The position numbers and the translations under genes were made by a program. From Vibrio sp. Y2-5 (GTDB lineage: Bacteria; Pseudomonadota; Gammaproteobacteria; Enterobacterales; Vibrionaceae), in assembly GCF_014596725.1 (NCBI RefSeq), contig NZ_JACVEG010000011.1, positions 1-64,000 on the forward strand: 64,000 nt of DNA. Direction: 5' to 3'. Below the pieces are notes generated by a model. It did no database searches. It was not told the DNA's origin and saw nothing but the letters and a program-made list of their open reading frames with translations. Below are positions 49,997-61,872 of the stretch, in pieces (the stretch's first letter is position 1; every line of letters starts with the position of its first letter).

Positions 49997-50111
49997 CTGA
50001 ACTTTACTACAAAACTCACGCCTAAAGATTGTTCAATCTTGTTCTATACCACACACTGCATTTAGGGAGTTTCCTTCCCTTCTTACATAATTAACTTATT
50101 AAGGACATGTT

Positions 50112-51041
50112 ATGGCTTTTGATTCACTCATTGCTATCGGTGTGTTTGTTTTTCTAGCAATTGTTTTTATTTTTTCAGCGGTTAAGACCGTACCTCAAGG
50201 CAACAACTGGACAGTAGAACGCTTTGGTCGTTACACCCATAGCTTAAAACCGGGACTCAACATCATTATTCCGTTTATCGATCGAGTGGGCCGTAAAATC
50301 AATATGATGGAACGAGTACTTGATATCCCAGCTCAGGAAGTCATTAGTAAAGACAACGCAAATGTCGTTATCGATGCGGTCTGTTTTGTGCAAGTCATCG
50401 ATGCCGCAAAAGCCGCATACGAAGTCAATGATTTGGAGAATGCGATTCGCAACCTGACATTGACTAACATGCGTACTGTGCTTGGTTCTTTGGAGCTCGA
50501 CGAGATGCTCAGCCAACGAGACATGATCAACACCAAACTGCTTTCGATCGTCGACCAAGCAACGAACCCTTGGGGCGTTAAAGTTACCCGTATCGAAATC
50601 AAAGACGTTCAACCACCAACAGATTTGACAGAAGCCATGAATGCGCAAATGAAGGCTGAACGGATGAAACGGGCCTCAATTTTAGAAGCGGAAGGTGTTC
50701 GACAAGCTGAAATATTGAAAGCAGAAGGCCAGAAGCAATCTGAAATTCTAAAAGCCGAAGGTGAAAAGCAAGCTGCAATTCTCCAAGCTGAGGCCCGAGA
50801 GCGTGCTGCTGAAGCGGAAGCAAGAGCGACAGAAATGGTATCTCAAGCAATTGCACAAGGTGATATGCAAGCGGTAAATTACTTTATTGCCCAAGGCTAT
50901 ACGGACGCTATAAAATCTATTGGTCAGGCAGAGAATGGCAAAATAATTATGCTTCCTTTAGAAGCTACTGGGTTGATGGGATCTGTTGCTGGCATTGCTG
51001 AAATGTTTAAACAAACCAACAAAAAAGAGGCTGATTCTTGA
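50112..51041 (+). CDS. qmcA: SPFH/band-7 membrane protein QmcA
   Basis: A 309-residue stomatin/prohibitin-type protein. An N-terminal membrane helix (about residues 5-23) is followed by the band-7 domain ([16 protein letters not shown] onward) and a long coiled coil with repeated units such as [11 protein letters not shown] and [11 protein letters not shown]. It forms large oligomeric membrane assemblies linked to FtsH and membrane quality control. It overlaps nfeD by 4 bases; SPFH-NfeD pairs are functionally linked. Confidence 0.94.
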   Translation: MAFDSLIAIGVFVFLAIVFIFSAVKTVPQGNNWTVERFGRYTHSLKPGLNIIIPFIDRVGRKINMMERVLDIPAQEVISKDNANVVIDAVCFVQVIDAAKAAYEVNDLENAIRNLTLTNMRTVLGSLELDEMLSQRDMINTKLLSIVDQATNPWGVKVTRIEIKDVQPPTDLTEAMNAQMKAERMKRASILEAEGVRQAEILKAEGQKQSEILKAEGEKQAAILQAEARERAAEAEARATEMVSQAIAQGDMQAVNYFIAQGYTDAIKSIGQAENGKIIMLPLEATGLMGSVAGIAEMFKQTNKKEADS

Positions 51042-51487
51042 TTGAATTTTTAACTCAGCTAAACCATTGGCACTGGTTAGCGCTTGGCTTATGTCTGTTA
51101 GCCGTCGAACTGATTGGAACTGCTGGATACTTCCTTTGGCTGGGGATCTCAGCACTTATCGTAGGCGTAATCGTGGTTTTCTTACCGATTGGTTGGCAAC
51201 TGCAATGGATGTCATTCGCAAGTTTCTCATTAATCACCACTTGGTTATGGTGGAGAAAGCAACTCTCTACGGACAAACAAGATGATGCGCATAGAGAGCT
51301 CAATCAGAAAGATAAGCAACTCATCGGCAAAACGTCGGTGGTCGAGCAAGATGTAGATGCTGGTCAGTTTCGCTTGATTCTGGGTGATACCACATGGACA
51401 GCAGAATGCGATGTGCCATTAAAAACTGGAACACGAGTTAAAGTGATCCAAGTAGATGGCATTGTCGTGAAAGTTGAACCAATCTGA
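51038..51487 (+). CDS. ybbJ: NfeD-family membrane protein (YbbJ)
   Basis: A 149-residue protein with about three membrane helices (residues about 10-80) and a C-terminal OB-fold domain (about 92-149, [31 protein letters not shown]). Short NfeD proteins accompany SPFH proteins and stabilise them. The ORF start is TTG or a rare codon just inside the qmcA stop: the first codon of the called frame is read from the overlap ATTGAATTT, with TTG most likely. Confidence 0.88.
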   Translation: MIEFLTQLNHWHWLALGLCLLAVELIGTAGYFLWLGISALIVGVIVVFLPIGWQLQWMSFASFSLITTWLWWRKQLSTDKQDDAHRELNQKDKQLIGKTSVVEQDVDAGQFRLILGDTTWTAECDVPLKTGTRVKVIQVDGIVVKVEPI

Positions 51488-51515
51488 GAAAAAGAAAACC
51501 GCCATCTATAAACAA

Positions 51516-51553
51516 AAAATGCAAGCCTACAGTTGACCTGTTGACTTGCATTA
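51516..51553 (-). terminator. Probable terminator of cueR
   Basis: AATGCAAG and CTTGCATT pair around a 19-base interior that itself contains GTCAAC repeats; TTTTTTG follows on the minus strand. The stem begins at the cueR stop codon. Confidence 0.6.
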
Positions 51554-51955
51554 TTTCGTTTTACAGCATTGCCCTTTCAAATCATCGATGATTGGGCATT
51601 CACTGCCCTCATCACCGGGACATTCCTGAATCCATAGTTCCAGCTGCTGTTTTATAACGGTCAGTTCTTTCAGCTTCTGCTCAACACTTTTCAGCTTCAA
51701 CTGCGCTTTTTCTTTCACCGCATAACTACTTCTTTCAGGGTCATTCGCCAAGTTGAGCATCGCTTTACACTCGTCAAGACTGAACCCAACTCCTTTACAA
51801 CGTGCAATCAGATTGAGATCTGCGACATGTTGGTCATGGTAATCACGGTAACCATTGTCTAAGCGATGTGGCGGTTTAATTAACCCTTTTTCTTCATACA
51901 GTCTGATCGATTTAGCTGTCAGACCTGTCTTTTTTGATACTTCACTGATGTTCAT
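51551..51955 (-). CDS. cueR: Cu(I)-responsive MerR-family regulator CueR
   Basis: A 134-residue activator. The MerR winged helix (MNISEVSKKTGLTAKSIRLYEEKGL, read as ISEVSKKTGLTAKSIRLYE at the start) is followed by a dimer coiled coil. The Cu(I)/Ag(I)-binding loop has Cys112 and Cys120 in ECPGDEGSECP, the exact CueR spacing, and the C-terminus ends with CC near residue 130. Its usual targets, copA and a copper oxidase, are not adjacent here. Confidence 0.93.
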   Translation of the reverse strand: MNISEVSKKTGLTAKSIRLYEEKGLIKPPHRLDNGYRDYHDQHVADLNLIARCKGVGFSLDECKAMLNLANDPERSSYAVKEKAQLKLKSVEQKLKELTVIKQQLELWIQECPGDEGSECPIIDDLKGQCCKTK

Positions 51956-52017
51956 TGTTCAATTTATGCGAATTAAAGACACGGTTAAACCATGCCTCTA
52001 ATTCATCTAAATAGCAA

Positions 52018-52830
52018 TTACTCCTGACGAATTAACCAAGCTAGGATATCTGACTTTTCAGCCTTGTTCGCTTTGTCATACCAATACGCCATCATTTCAA
52101 CAGGTTTACTTTCTGTCTGAATCATACTGGTCACAGAAGTTCTTTGACTGAATGCCCAATCTGCAAAGGCTTTTCTCTCTTCTACTGAACCTTCGTTGAA
52201 CCAGTATTGAACCATGTCTTGAGACTTACTCTTAATTTCTGCTGGTAGCGTAGTGACAGGGACAGCCTGTTGAGGTTGCTTACTCATCGCATAAGCAGCT
52301 TCATTTCTTACAGCATCAAAATAGGCTTTAGGCACAGAGAACTGAACGACATTCTTGCTGGTCTTAGAAGCTAAGGTAAACTCAACTTCATCTCCTTTGA
52401 ACTGAGATATTTTCTCTTCACTTAAAGGAAATTGGAACCACTGAGTAACTGTACAATGTTCGGTGCAAGTCTCCGCGACAGGGCGATAGTCAACAATTGG
52501 ATTACTATCGTTATTCACAGTAACGTTATCGAAACGGTCGTAGCTTTTAAATGTTGTTACGCTCATATCAACATACGACCCTTTTACATCTACATTGGCT
52601 TCTTTCGCAAAATTACCAACATAAAAGAGTGAAGATTTTACAACATCAGCACCAATAACCGCTTTGGTATCTGGCGTAATTTCCTTTGCTACAACCTGAA
52701 CATAGTTATGTCTTTCTTTCACCGAACTCGCGACATCATCAAATGCACTAGAACTGTCTAAAGTACTGCATCCACTTAAAAGCAACACAGTTGAAATTAT
52801 TAATGATGTTTTATTTATCTTCATACTCAT
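52018..52830 (-). CDS. Uncharacterised lipoprotein with a duplicated C-terminal motif
   Basis: A 270-residue predicted outer-membrane or periplasmic lipoprotein. The signal peptide ends in the lipobox LLSGC, with lipidated Cys at about residue 21. A pair of cysteines lies in ETCTEHC. Toward the C-terminus a motif occurs twice: MVQYWFNEGSVEERKAFADWAF and MMAYWYDKANKAEKSDILAWLI share M..YW, an acidic-basic stretch and an AW/DW ending. I do not recognise the family. It is transcribed in the same direction as the porin, 70 bases after its stop and beyond a hairpin. Confidence 0.75.
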   Translation of the reverse strand: MSMKINKTSLIISTVLLLSGCSTLDSSSAFDDVASSVKERHNYVQVVAKEITPDTKAVIGADVVKSSLFYVGNFAKEANVDVKGSYVDMSVTTFKSYDRFDNVTVNNDSNPIVDYRPVAETCTEHCTVTQWFQFPLSEEKISQFKGDEVEFTLASKTSKNVVQFSVPKAYFDAVRNEAAYAMSKQPQQAVPVTTLPAEIKSKSQDMVQYWFNEGSVEERKAFADWAFSQRTSVTSMIQTESKPVEMMAYWYDKANKAEKSDILAWLIRQE

Positions 52831-52848
52831 TATCCTTGGGAGCTAGCT

Positions 52849-52876
52849 AAAACACCGGCACTAGGCCGGCGTTTAT
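52849..52876 (-). terminator. Hairpin terminator after the porin gene
   Basis: ACGCCGGC-CTAGT-GCCGGTGT on the minus strand, with one G-U pair, followed by only four Ts. Some read-through into the lipoprotein gene is possible. Confidence 0.6.
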
Positions 52877-52900
52877 ATTAAGAAAGACAATTAGCAACAA

Positions 52901-53905
52901 TTAGAAGCCGTATTCCATACCGATACGAACAAATGCTTTCTTATCGTCTGAGTTATAAGCGTCATGTTGACCTACACGAAGGTAAGGAACGAAACCGTTC
53001 TTCACATACATTAGCTGAGCAGACAATACTTCATCGTCATCGTTTTGTTTGGTGCCAGCCACTTCTGAATCAAGGTTAGCTGCGTAACCAACTTTCACGC
53101 CCCATGGGCCGTTCCAGTATTGACCGATGATAGAGTATTGACCCTGCTCTCCTTCCTGACCAGCAACTGTTTTAGACTCACCTTCACTAAACTTGTAAGC
53201 ACCTGCTAGGCCGAAACCAGCTGGAAGAGGTAATTCAAAACCAACAATATATGCTGTTGAATCAAAGGCTGAACCGCTGTATTTTGCGTTCGACTCGTAG
53301 CCACCATGTAACGTTACAATATCCGCAACGTTATAGTGAACACCAAAACCTACGTGGTTAGAACCATCTACACTTTTGTCACCACGACCAACAGACGCAT
53401 TAAAAGTTAGACCACCAAATGCTGGTGAATCATAGCGTGCGATATCGCCTTTACGATCATAGTGAGCTTTAACGTCACCGCCCCAGTCAAACACACGGCC
53501 TAAGCCTGGGTTTGAGTATGGCCAGTCAACGATTTCGTATAGAGGTGTCAACATACGACCGAAGCGAACTTTACCCCAGTCACCTTGTAAACCTAAGAAA
53601 GTATCACGAGCACCAAGTGTAGAACCTTTACCATCTTCGCCTACATAACCTGATTCAATTTGCATGAATACGTTAACGTTATCAAACATGTCTTTGCTTG
53701 CACGGAAACCAATGCGAGATTCGTTCTCGTAGTCATAGCCGGTACCATCTTCTTGATAGAAAGCAGAGATAGCTGCAACACCGTATGCTTGAACATTAAA
53801 ATCTGAAAGTACGCCGATTTGACCTGTTTCTTCTGCTGCGAATGCAGAAGTTGAAGCGATAGCGACTGCCGCACCGATAAGCGTGCGTTTAAATATTTTT
53901 TCCAT
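52901..53905 (-). CDS. chiP: General porin, likely chitoporin
   Basis: A 334-residue outer-membrane trimeric porin with a signal peptide cut after STSAFA. It shows typical porin beta strands (YGVAAISAFYQE, GFRASKDMFDNVNVFMQIESG), a loop-3 region after FDWGGDVKAHYD, and a terminal Phe (GMEYGF) for assembly by BAM. The gene sits next to ligA-zipA-cysZ-cysK-ptsHI-crr, the location of the V. cholerae chitoporin VC0972 as I remember it; this synteny is the basis of the symbol. General porin class is certain, chito-oligosaccharide specificity is inference. Proximity to toxRS does not itself imply ToxR control. Confidence 0.8.
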   Translation of the reverse strand: MEKIFKRTLIGAAVAIASTSAFAAEETGQIGVLSDFNVQAYGVAAISAFYQEDGTGYDYENESRIGFRASKDMFDNVNVFMQIESGYVGEDGKGSTLGARDTFLGLQGDWGKVRFGRMLTPLYEIVDWPYSNPGLGRVFDWGGDVKAHYDRKGDIARYDSPAFGGLTFNASVGRGDKSVDGSNHVGFGVHYNVADIVTLHGGYESNAKYSGSAFDSTAYIVGFELPLPAGFGLAGAYKFSEGESKTVAGQEGEQGQYSIIGQYWNGPWGVKVGYAANLDSEVAGTKQNDDDEVLSAQLMYVKNGFVPYLRVGQHDAYNSDDKKAFVRIGMEYGF

Positions 53906-54393
53906 GGAAAAACTCCTAAAAAATAGACATAGCTGTTTGTTTCGTCTCTCTTAAGTTGGCCGCCGAAGAGAAGACTTATATTTCGAGCTTTAATGCGATT
54001 AATTTCGCTCTAAAAACTCTGAATGCACGAGTACATTCATGCAACTAGACTAACTTTATGGAGTAAAACATCAATGAGAACTTAATTTTCGACTAAAAAA
54101 ATATGAACTTGAGCAAACTTTAATCGAGTAAGTGACCGAGATCTCAATCTCAAACACACAATATGAAACAAATGTAAATTAATATAAAAAACAATTAGTT
54201 AGTAAAAATCAATTTTATATTAGTTGAATTACATCGCATATTTTCTAAGAAATTCTCATAAAGATACAGAGTGTTACATTTGAACGATTCGGAGATATGT
54301 TTGCAGTTGTAACGGATATGTTTAAAGTTATTTTACGCATAAAAATAAAGCCTCAGTAATAAATCACTGAGGCTTTTCGATAGATAACTGATG
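53906..54393. other. Long AT-rich leader region upstream of the porin
   Basis: This 488-base region holds the ligA terminator at its right end and otherwise very AT-rich DNA. A 10-bp perfect inverted repeat (TAATATAAAA at 54180-54189, TTTTATATTA at 54213-54222) and the imperfect palindrome GAATG-CACGAGTA-CATTC near 54021-54038 stand out. Regulatory control of the porin is expected to lie here. No open frame of note is present. Confidence 0.55.
54345..54378 (-). terminator. Terminator of ligA
   Basis: AAGCCTCAGT and ACTGAGGCTT form the stem, followed by TATTTTT on the minus strand. Confidence 0.9.
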
Positions 54394-56406
<2,013 letters not shown>

Positions 56407-56424
56407 TTATTCTCTCGAATCATG

Positions 56425-56453
56425 AAAAAAGGCTCCGACTCGGAGCCTTTTAT
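56425..56453 (-). terminator. Terminator between zipA and ligA
   Basis: AAAAGGCTCCGA and TCGGAGCCTTTT form a near-perfect hairpin with a six-T run on the minus strand, placed in the 64-base gap between the two genes. ligA must therefore rely on read-through or on its own promoter inside zipA. Confidence 0.88.
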
Positions 56454-56467
56454 TAATAACTGTTCAC

Positions 56468-57325
56468 TTACTGCTGAGCAGCTTTGATCTTGAAATCTTG
56501 AATTTGTTTTCTGTACGCATCTAATCGATCTGGCGTCATCATGTTACGAGAATCGTCCAGTACGTTACCACTGAGATCGTCTGCAATTTGCTGTGCTGTC
56601 TTCAACATCAACTTGAAATTCTGAGCAGGATCGCCAAAACAAGGTAAGGTCATAAAGAATGAAATACCCTTAGTGGTAAACTCAGCGGGATCGTCGTGTT
56701 TTAGTGTTCCAGGCTGCATCATGTTCGCAACGCTAAACAGCACTTTGCCTGTCCCAGACATATCCGCATGGCGATGGAAGATATCCATTTCACCGTAAAG
56801 TAGACCGTTTTGCTGCATGCTATCGAACAGCTTAGTACCAACAAATGGTTCATTACCGGCACAATGGACATTCAGAACGATAACTTCCATTTCGTCCGAC
56901 TTTGGCTCTTTAGTCTCCGTTGCCGCAGGCTGAGCTTCAGTGATTGATTCGGCCACGGCCTCATCGTTGTCTTTCTCAACAACCATTGAAGGCACTTCCA
57001 GCTCCATCTCTTCATCAACAGTGTTAATAACAGTTGTAGCTTCAACGGTTGGTTCGTAATCAGAAATCAAAGGATCAGCTTCAGTAGCAGTATCGGACAA
57101 ACCAAAATCAGGCTCTTTACGATCCTTACGAATAATCTCGTAGTCATCTTCCGGAGCAAATGCACGCGACGGTACGGTCTCTTCTTGATCAACGTCTATT
57201 TTGCCAAGCGGCTTATCACCGAACTTGGATTTCCCTTCTTTCTTACTGGTCCACAGACCATGAAATAGCAAAGCGGCTATCGCTAGCGCGCCTACAATAA
57301 TGAGTACGAATCGCAATTCCTGCAT
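56468..57325 (-). CDS. zipA: Cell division protein ZipA
   Basis: A 285-residue FtsZ anchor. The N-terminal membrane helix (about residues 6-24, [18 protein letters not shown]) is followed by a charged, acidic linker rich in Glu and Val and a C-terminal FtsZ-binding domain (about 148-285) with [14 protein letters not shown] and [14 protein letters not shown]. The acidic linker differs from the Pro/Gln-rich linker of E. coli, as is common in vibrios. Divergent from cysZ. Confidence 0.94.
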   Translation of the reverse strand: MQELRFVLIIVGALAIAALLFHGLWTSKKEGKSKFGDKPLGKIDVDQEETVPSRAFAPEDDYEIIRKDRKEPDFGLSDTATEADPLISDYEPTVEATTVINTVDEEMELEVPSMVVEKDNDEAVAESITEAQPAATETKEPKSDEMEVIVLNVHCAGNEPFVGTKLFDSMQQNGLLYGEMDIFHRHADMSGTGKVLFSVANMMQPGTLKHDDPAEFTTKGISFFMTLPCFGDPAQNFKLMLKTAQQIADDLSGNVLDDSRNMMTPDRLDAYRKQIQDFKIKAAQQ

Positions 57326-57563
57326 CTTAAACTCTCGGCTTCTCGATTTTTGATGTCCTGAATTTCACGCTTTCGAAGAACGTCAACCAGAGGCAAAATT
57401 TCTTATATCCAGATACTCTACCAAAACTCTACCCCGATTTAGAACAACTTAATGTTATAAGTTGAGATAACAATGAGATTTTTAGCATTCTTTCATTCTG
57501 ATTTTGCTTGGTTACAATAGAATGCTCATCCTTATGACACTTTAATAAGACACGGAATAAGCT

Positions 57564-58307
57564 ATGCATTTAAAACAGCGCTCAGGCTTGGGTTATTTTT
57601 TCTACGGATTCGAACTGGCGGTATCACCCGGTATTCGACGTTTCGTGATTCTACCACTGCTAGCCAACATATTATTAGTCGGCGGAGCCTTATATTACCT
57701 TTTCATCCACTTAGATGAATGGATTAACAGTTGGATGGGGCACATTCCGAGTTTCCTATCTTGGCTAAGTTACATTCTGTGGCCACTGCTAGTACTTACG
57801 ATTCTTGCGACGTTTTCCTATTTCTTCAGCACCTTGGCTAACTTTATTGCAGCTCCGTTCAACGGATTACTGGCAGAAAAGGTTGAGCAAAAACTGATTG
57901 GAGACAAAGTGAACGATGACGGAGTGTTAGATTTCGTCAAAGACGTTCCTCGAATAATGGCTCGCGAATGGCGAAAGTTGCTTTATGTTTTACCCAAAGC
58001 TCTTGGGCTATTCATCCTGCTATTGATTCCGGCAGTCGGGCAAACCATCGGTCCTTTTGCATGGTTTATCTTCACTGCGTGGATGCTTGCCATTCAATAC
58101 TGTGACTATCCATTTGATAACCACAAAGTGTCCTTTCAGGACATGAGAAACAGTTTGAAACAAAATCAAGGCAAAGCTTATGGCTTTGGTATTCTGGTCG
58201 CCTTTCTGACCACAATACCTATTATTAATCTCATCGTAATGCCTGTCGCAGTCTGCGGCGCTACCGCGATGTGGGTAAATGAATTTAAACACGACTACAA
58301 AAGTTAA
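57564..58307 (+). CDS. cysZ: Sulfate transporter CysZ
   Basis: A 247-residue inner-membrane protein with the EI24/CysZ fold, bringing in sulfate for cysteine synthesis. It begins with [15 protein letters not shown] and has about four membrane helices plus amphipathic hemi-helices; [15 protein letters not shown] and [14 protein letters not shown] are family segments. It precedes cysK as in E. coli, with a terminator between. Confidence 0.93.
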   Translation: MHLKQRSGLGYFFYGFELAVSPGIRRFVILPLLANILLVGGALYYLFIHLDEWINSWMGHIPSFLSWLSYILWPLLVLTILATFSYFFSTLANFIAAPFNGLLAEKVEQKLIGDKVNDDGVLDFVKDVPRIMAREWRKLLYVLPKALGLFILLLIPAVGQTIGPFAWFIFTAWMLAIQYCDYPFDNHKVSFQDMRNSLKQNQGKAYGFGILVAFLTTIPIINLIVMPVAVCGATAMWVNEFKHDYKS

Positions 58308-58367
58308 TAAGGCAATGTCATCGCTTAAGTTAGGTAAACGGCTGAAAGTTCTCTTCTATCTATAAGA

Positions 58368-58441
58368 TATAACGATTTAATCCTTTTACCTTTTTAAGTG
58401 AGCACATATGCTCTTTTTGTATCCGCTAACGTATCGTTATA
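58368..58441. repeat. Nested inverted repeat around the cysZ terminator
   Basis: TATAACGAT at 58368-58376 and ATCGTTATA at 58433-58441 are perfect inverted copies, enclosing the small terminator hairpin at 58398-58418. It lies directly upstream of cysK, so it could also be part of cysK regulation. Confidence 0.5.
58398..58418 (+). terminator. Small terminator after cysZ
   Basis: GAGCA-CATA-TGCTC followed by TTTTTG. The stem is only 5 bp, so it may be partial. Confidence 0.6.
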
Positions 58442-58477
58442 CCGATACCCAAACATGCGTAATGAAGGAATATAACA

Positions 58478-59446
58478 ATGAGCAAAATCTACGAAGACAA
58501 CTCTCTTACTATTGGTAACACACCTTTAGTACGACTAAATAAAGTCAGCAAAGGAAAAGTATTAGCGAAAATTGAATCTCGCAACCCAAGCTTTAGCGTT
58601 AAATGCCGTATCGGTGCAAACATGATTTGGGAAGCAGAAAAGCAAGGTACACTTAAGCCTGGCGTTGAATTAGTAGAACCTACAAGTGGTAACACTGGTA
58701 TTGCTCTTGCGTTTGTTGCTGCTGCTCGCGGTTACAAACTGACACTGACTATGCCTGAGTCAATGAGCCTGGAACGCCGTAAACTGCTTAAAGCGCTAGG
58801 TGCTAACCTTGAGCTGACTGAAGCAGCAAAAGGCATGAAAGGCGCGATTGCTAAAGCTGAAGAAATTGTTGCAAGCAATCCAGATAAATATCTACTTCTA
58901 CAACAGTTCAACAACCCTGCAAACCCTCAAATTCACGAAAAGACCACAGGTCCTGAAATTTGGGAAGCAACGGATGGCCAAGTTGATGTATTCGTTGCTG
59001 GTGTAGGTACGGGTGGTACGCTTACTGGTACAAGCCGTTATATTAAAGGCGAAAAAGGTAAAGCAATTATCTCTGTTGCTGTTGAACCAGCGGAATCTCC
59101 AGTCATCACTCAAGCACTTGCAGGTGACGAAATTCAGCCAGCGCCACACAAAATTCAAGGTATCGGCGCAGGTTTTATTCCTGGTAACCTAGATTTAGAC
59201 CTGATTGACCGCGTTGAAACAGTCACTTCTGACGAAGCAATTGATATGGCTCGTCGCCTAATGGAAGAGGAAGGTATCCTTGCTGGTATCTCTTCAGGCG
59301 CTGCAGTTGTTGCAGCTAACCGTTTGGCTGAACTTCCTGAATTTGAAGGAAAAACAATTGTAACTGTGCTACCAAGTTCCGGTGAACGCTACCTAAGTAC
59401 AGCCCTATTTGCAGGCATTTTCACGGAAAAAGAAAACCAACAATAA
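58478..59446 (+). CDS. cysK: Cysteine synthase A
   Basis: A 322-residue PLP enzyme forming cysteine from O-acetylserine and sulfide. The PLP lysine is Lys42 in SVKCRIG, with TSGNTGIAL for substrate binding and GTGGTLTG for phosphate. Size is normal. It lies downstream of cysZ, then a strong terminator separates it from ptsH. Confidence 0.96.
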   Translation: MSKIYEDNSLTIGNTPLVRLNKVSKGKVLAKIESRNPSFSVKCRIGANMIWEAEKQGTLKPGVELVEPTSGNTGIALAFVAAARGYKLTLTMPESMSLERRKLLKALGANLELTEAAKGMKGAIAKAEEIVASNPDKYLLLQQFNNPANPQIHEKTTGPEIWEATDGQVDVFVAGVGTGGTLTGTSRYIKGEKGKAIISVAVEPAESPVITQALAGDEIQPAPHKIQGIGAGFIPGNLDLDLIDRVETVTSDEAIDMARRLMEEEGILAGISSGAAVVAANRLAELPEFEGKTIVTVLPSSGERYLSTALFAGIFTEKENQQ

Positions 59447-59472
59447 TATGTGGTTAAATCAAATTTTCTTTT

Positions 59473-59500
59473 AAAAAAGCCCCTTCACGGGGCTTTTTTG
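59473..59500 (+). terminator. Terminator of cysK
   Basis: AAAAAAGCCCC-TTCAC-GGGGCTTTTTT, a strong symmetric hairpin. Confidence 0.93.
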
Positions 59501-59742
59501 TTGATCCTATTTCTACCTTTGGTAATATCTCCCTGTTTTATTTTTAGCTTCAAAATAAAGAAGCAATAAAAATTCCAGTTCAATGGTAATCGCCAACTCA
59601 CAGGTAATACGATTGACGAATTTTAGATCAGTATCAGTTCTAACACGAAAAGCTCGTTACTCTGCTAGCAGAAACGCTGTTCTAAGGTTAAGCTAGATCT
59701 GGTTAATAAACTTACAAAAAATAAATTATTGGGGTATATCAC

Positions 59743-60000
59743 ATGTACGAGAAGAAAGTAGAAATTACTGCAGAAAACGGTCTTCACACTCGTCCTGCAG
59801 CACAATTCGTTAAAGAAGCTAAAGCTTTCGATGCGGATATCACTGTTACTTCTAACGGCAAAAGTGCTAGTGCTAAGAGCCTATTCAAGCTTCAAACACT
59901 AGGTCTAGTTAAAGGTACTGTAGTAACTATCTCTGCAGAAGGTCCTCAAGCTCAAAAAGCTGTTGACCACCTAGTAGCACTAATGGACCAACTTCACTAA
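59743..60000 (+). CDS. ptsH: Phosphocarrier protein HPr
   Basis: An 85-residue general PTS protein. His15 in [10 protein letters not shown] accepts phosphate from PtsI, and Ser46 is present in [10 protein letters not shown], although HPr kinase is usually absent in gamma-proteobacteria. A 296-base gap precedes it, with AT-rich sequence that should hold the pts promoters. An unusual hairpin follows the stop before ptsI. Confidence 0.97.
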   Translation: MYEKKVEITAENGLHTRPAAQFVKEAKAFDADITVTSNGKSASAKSLFKLQTLGLVKGTVVTISAEGPQAQKAVDHLVALMDQLH

Positions 60001-60017
60001 TCAGGTCGATTCCAATT

Positions 60018-60049
60018 CAAAGCCATTTTGGACAACCAAAGTGGCTTTG
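60018..60049 (+). other. Hairpin between ptsH and ptsI
   Basis: CAAAGCCATTTTGG and CCAAAGTGGCTTTG form a 14-bp stem (one G-U pair) with an ACAA loop. No U run follows, so it is not an ordinary terminator. It could stabilise or process ptsH mRNA relative to ptsI. Confidence 0.7.
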
Positions 60050-60140
60050 TTGGATATTATTCAAAGAATAAGCTAAAAATATCTTTAGCGCCTGCGTCCA
60101 TTTATCTCCCGTTTACAGTTGACCAATTTAAGGTAAAGCT

Positions 60141-61865
60141 ATGATTTCAGGTATCCTAGCATCTCCAGGTATTGCTATCGGTAAAGCACTACTACTTCAA
60201 GAAGATGAAATTGTCCTAAATACAAACACCATTTCTGACGACCAAGTAGAAGCTGAAGTTGCTCGTTTTTACGACGCTCGTAACAAAGCTTCTGCACAGT
60301 TAGAAGTAATCAAGCAAAAAGCGCTTGAAACGTTTGGTGAAGAAAAAGAAGCCATCTTTGAAGGCCACATCATGTTGCTTGAAGATGAAGAGCTAGAAGA
60401 AGAAATTTTAGCACTCATCAAAAACGATAAGCTGTCAGCAGATAACGCTATTTACACCGTTATCGAAGAGCAAGCTTCTGCTCTTGAATCTCTAGACGAC
60501 GAATACCTAAAAGAGCGTGCAACAGATATCCGTGATATCGGTTCTCGTTTTGTTAAAAATGCACTAGGCATCAATGTCGTTTCACTCGCTAACATCAATG
60601 AGCGTGTAATCCTAGTTGCAAATGACCTAACTCCATCTGAAACTGCACAGATCAACCTTGATTACGTGCTTGGTTTCGCATGTGATATCGGCGGTCGTAC
60701 TTCTCATACTTCAATCATGGCTCGTTCTCTAGAACTTCCAGCGATTGTAGGTACCAACGATATTACTAATCAAGTTAAGAACGGCGATATGCTAGTTCTT
60801 GACGCGATTAACAACAAGATTTTTGTTAATCCAACTGCGGCTGAATTAGCTGAAGCAGAAAAAGTACAACAAGCTTTCTTAGCTGAAAAAGAAGAGCTAG
60901 CGAAACTTAAAGATCTTCATGCTGAAACTCTAGACGGTCACCGTGTAGAAGTATGTGGCAACATCGGTACAGTGAAAGACTGTGACGGTATCCTACGTAA
61001 CGGTGGTGAAGGTGTTGGTCTGTATCGTACAGAATTCCTATTTATGGATCGTACATCACTTCCTACTGAAGAAGAACAGTACCAAGCTTACAAAGAAGTT
61101 GCTGAAGCAATGGAAGGTCAAGCGGTAATTATCCGTACTATGGATATTGGCGGGGACAAAGACCTACCATATATGGATCTACCAAAAGAGATGAACCCGT
61201 TCCTAGGCTGGCGTGCAGTACGTATCAGTTTGGATCGTCGTGAAATTCTACGCGACCAGCTACGTGGTATCCTACGTGCATCAGCACACGGTAAACTTCG
61301 TATCATGTTCCCGATGATTATCTCTGTTGAAGAAATCCGTGCTCTGAAAGAAGCGATTGAAGAATACAAAGCAGAGCTTCGCGAAGAAGGTCATGCATTT
61401 GATGAAAGCATCGAAATCGGTGTAATGGTTGAAACTCCAGCAGCTGCTGCGATTGCACACCACTTAGCGAAAGAAGTATCTTTCTTCTCAATCGGTACTA
61501 ACGATTTGACTCAGTACACTCTAGCAGTAGACCGTGGTAACGAGATGATTTCTCATCTATACAACCCACTATCTCCAGCAGTACTTACCGTTATCAAACA
61601 AGTTATCGATGCATCACATGCAGAAGGTAAATGGACGGGCATGTGTGGTGAGTTAGCTGGTGACGAGCGCGCAACACTTCTTCTACTAGGTATGGGCTTA
61701 GATGAGTTCTCAATGAGCGGTATTTCTATCCCTAAAGTAAAGAAAGTTGTTCGCAACTCTAACTTCGCAGAAGTAAAAGCAATGGCTGAGGAAGCACTTT
61801 CTCTACCAACTGCTGCTGAAATCGAAGCATGTGTTGAAAAATTCATTGCTGAAAAAACACAATAA
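60141..61865 (+). CDS. ptsI: PTS enzyme I
   Basis: A 574-residue enzyme that takes phosphate from PEP and gives it to HPr. The phosphorylated His189 lies in [13 protein letters not shown]; the PEP-binding barrel has [12 protein letters not shown]-like [16 protein letters not shown] and, near the end, [11 protein letters not shown] with the catalytic Cys. Length matches E. coli. The gene lies in the ptsH-ptsI-crr order, but a terminator-like hairpin separates it from crr. Confidence 0.97.
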   Translation: MISGILASPGIAIGKALLLQEDEIVLNTNTISDDQVEAEVARFYDARNKASAQLEVIKQKALETFGEEKEAIFEGHIMLLEDEELEEEILALIKNDKLSADNAIYTVIEEQASALESLDDEYLKERATDIRDIGSRFVKNALGINVVSLANINERVILVANDLTPSETAQINLDYVLGFACDIGGRTSHTSIMARSLELPAIVGTNDITNQVKNGDMLVLDAINNKIFVNPTAAELAEAEKVQQAFLAEKEELAKLKDLHAETLDGHRVEVCGNIGTVKDCDGILRNGGEGVGLYRTEFLFMDRTSLPTEEEQYQAYKEVAEAMEGQAVIIRTMDIGGDKDLPYMDLPKEMNPFLGWRAVRISLDRREILRDQLRGILRASAHGKLRIMFPMIISVEEIRALKEAIEEYKAELREEGHAFDESIEIGVMVETPAAAAIAHHLAKEVSFFSIGTNDLTQYTLAVDRGNEMISHLYNPLSPAVLTVIKQVIDASHAEGKWTGMCGELAGDERATLLLLGMGLDEFSMSGISIPKVKKVVRNSNFAEVKAMAEEALSLPTAAEIEACVEKFIAEKTQ

Positions 61866-61872
61866 TCTGTGA

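Noticed and set aside
52901-53905. Naming the porin OmpU because toxRS is nearby
   Set aside because: OmpU lies elsewhere in V. cholerae, and the ligA-zipA-cysZ neighbourhood points to the chitoporin locus instead.
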